Source: Pyrinomonadaceae bacterium (GTDB taxonomy: Bacteria; Acidobacteriota; Blastocatellia; Pyrinomonadales; Pyrinomonadaceae). Taken from it: a stretch of DNA of 64,000 nt. Positions 63,397-64,000 of the stretch are shown piece after piece. A program made the position numbers and the translations under genes. The DNA lies in the NCBI GenBank assembly GCA_019694355.1, contig JAIBCB010000001.1, positions 773,001-837,000 on the forward strand, in the 5' to 3' direction. Under the pieces are notes generated by a model. That model made no database searches, had not been told where the DNA came from, and saw nothing but the letters and a program-made list of their open reading frames with translations. The stretch's first letter is position 1. Each line of letters begins with the position of its first letter.

Positions 63397-64000
63397 CTAC
63401 ACCAGGTCGCGAAGCCGCAGGACCTCGTCTCTGAGAAGAGGATTTTGCTGGAAGCTTGCGGTCTCGCCTTTCGCCTTGGTCGCACGCTGAATGTGCCAGT
63501 AGCTAAGGCCGAGTTTTCCGACCGCACGAAGATATTTGGTTCTCGCTCCGAACTTACCCTCGAAAAGCCCTTGAACGACCCAGCCAAATCCGCGAAATGC
63601 AGACGTGGCGATCCTTTCGAGTTCGGGTGAAATGAGGCCTCGGGCGACATCGATGGCAAGCATCTCTTTCAAGATCTTTCCTTGCCGCCGCATGATGAAA
63701 AGCGTAAAGCCGACGAAGATAAGGAAGAACGGTATCTCCGCAACCAAATATCCGAGCAGGAAGCCCTGGGTGCCGCCAAGCACTGCCATGCCGTTCCAGA
63801 TCGCGTGCAGAAGCACCGCACCAAAATACCCGACGACAGGCATAATGATCCGCACGGCCTTATTGTGCGACTCACGAGCGATACCGCAGCCGATGCCGGT
63901 CATTGACGTGAAGGTTGCGTGAGCAAAAGGCGACATTATCCCTCGCAGAACAAAGAGCAGCATCAATCCGCCGAAGCCGCCGCCGAGCAGGCCTCGACCG
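63397..64000 (-). CDS. PrsW-family membrane metalloprotease-like protein (5' end outside the window)
   Basis: The minus-strand frame is open to the right edge (residues RGLLGGGFGGLMLLFVLRG read past 63966), so the gene begins outside. The visible part has SPFAHATFTSMTGIGCGIARE and LLHAIWNGMAVLGG, with two histidines of the PrsW/CAAX-like metal site, several membrane helices, and a cytosolic C-terminal tail. PrsW was described as the site-1 protease for an anti-sigma factor in Bacillus; the substrate here is unknown. Confidence 0.75.
   Translation of the reverse strand, partial: GRGLLGGGFGGLMLLFVLRGIMSPFAHATFTSMTGIGCGIARESHNKAVRIIMPVVGYFGAVLLHAIWNGMAVLGGTQGFLLGYLVAEIPFFLIFVGFTLFIMRRQGKILKEMLAIDVARGLISPELERIATSAFRGFGWVVQGLFEGKFGARTKYLRAVGKLGLSYWHIQRATKAKGETASFQQNPLLRDEVLRLRDLV

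Overview
The window is a roughly 55% GC bacterial chromosome segment. Its gene content suggests an Acidobacteriota-like organism, perhaps class Blastocatellia (Pyrinomonadaceae-like); this is an inference from gene style and not a database result. The clues are many Ser/Thr kinases carrying FHA domains and short zinc ribbons, minor pilins, a fused LptF-LptG, RHS remnants, and intergenic regions packed with short palindromic repeats. No phage, insertion sequence, integrase or CRISPR array was found.

Layout. 1-8.1 kb: the end of a surface-polysaccharide operon, with a heptosyltransferase-like GT9 (cut by the left edge), three enzymes that would make a UDP-2-acetamido-2,6-dideoxy-L-hexose (FucNAc or QuiNAc type) from UDP-GlcNAc, two GT4 transferases and a WecA/WbpL-type initiating transferase. 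It runs directly into an HprK-like kinase, a PqqD-domain protein with an internal Tat-like signal and a six-cysteine tail, and a nucleotidyltransferase (7.3-9.7 kb). This three-gene module is the strongest candidate for a poorly described system. 9.7-12.9 kb: housekeeping genes (tsaB, rimI-like, a DUF465 protein, a PQQ-propeller protein, ssb). 12.9-15.9 kb: repeat-rich, decayed RHS locus with three small secreted-protein genes between RHS fragments. 15.9-22.1 kb: accA, dnaE, miaB and a DUF151 nuclease. 22.1-23.8 kb: palindromic repeats and a RepA-like ATPase with HTH, with palindromes and iteron-like repeats upstream. 23.8-37.3 kb: metK-ahcY, lptF-lptG fusion, recO, a 57-residue membrane protein, hslV-hslU, an FnIII lipoprotein, metabolic enzymes, and a MarR gene preceded by six 22-bp units.

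37.3-51.7 kb: a signalling, envelope and pilus region. On the minus strand lie fimT/pilV/pilW/pilX-like genes, a Ser/Thr kinase and an FHA protein. Divergently lie FHA (FhaA-like), a class B penicillin-binding protein, FtsW/RodA and a PP2C phosphatase. This arrangement resembles the actinobacterial fhaA-pstP-rodA-pbpA-pknAB growth-control cluster. 51.7-57.3 kb: an rRNA/tRNA methyltransferase, an acyl-CoA carboxylase beta subunit, alanine racemase, a YihY-family protein and a SIS isomerase. 57.3-61.9 kb: a second kinase group whose members share N-terminal zinc ribbons. 61.97 kb: tRNA-Lys(CUU) with a clear promoter and terminator. 62.1-63.4 kb: a block of dispersed repeats, parts of which recur at 12.9-15.6 and 22.2 kb. 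The window ends inside a PrsW-like membrane protease gene.
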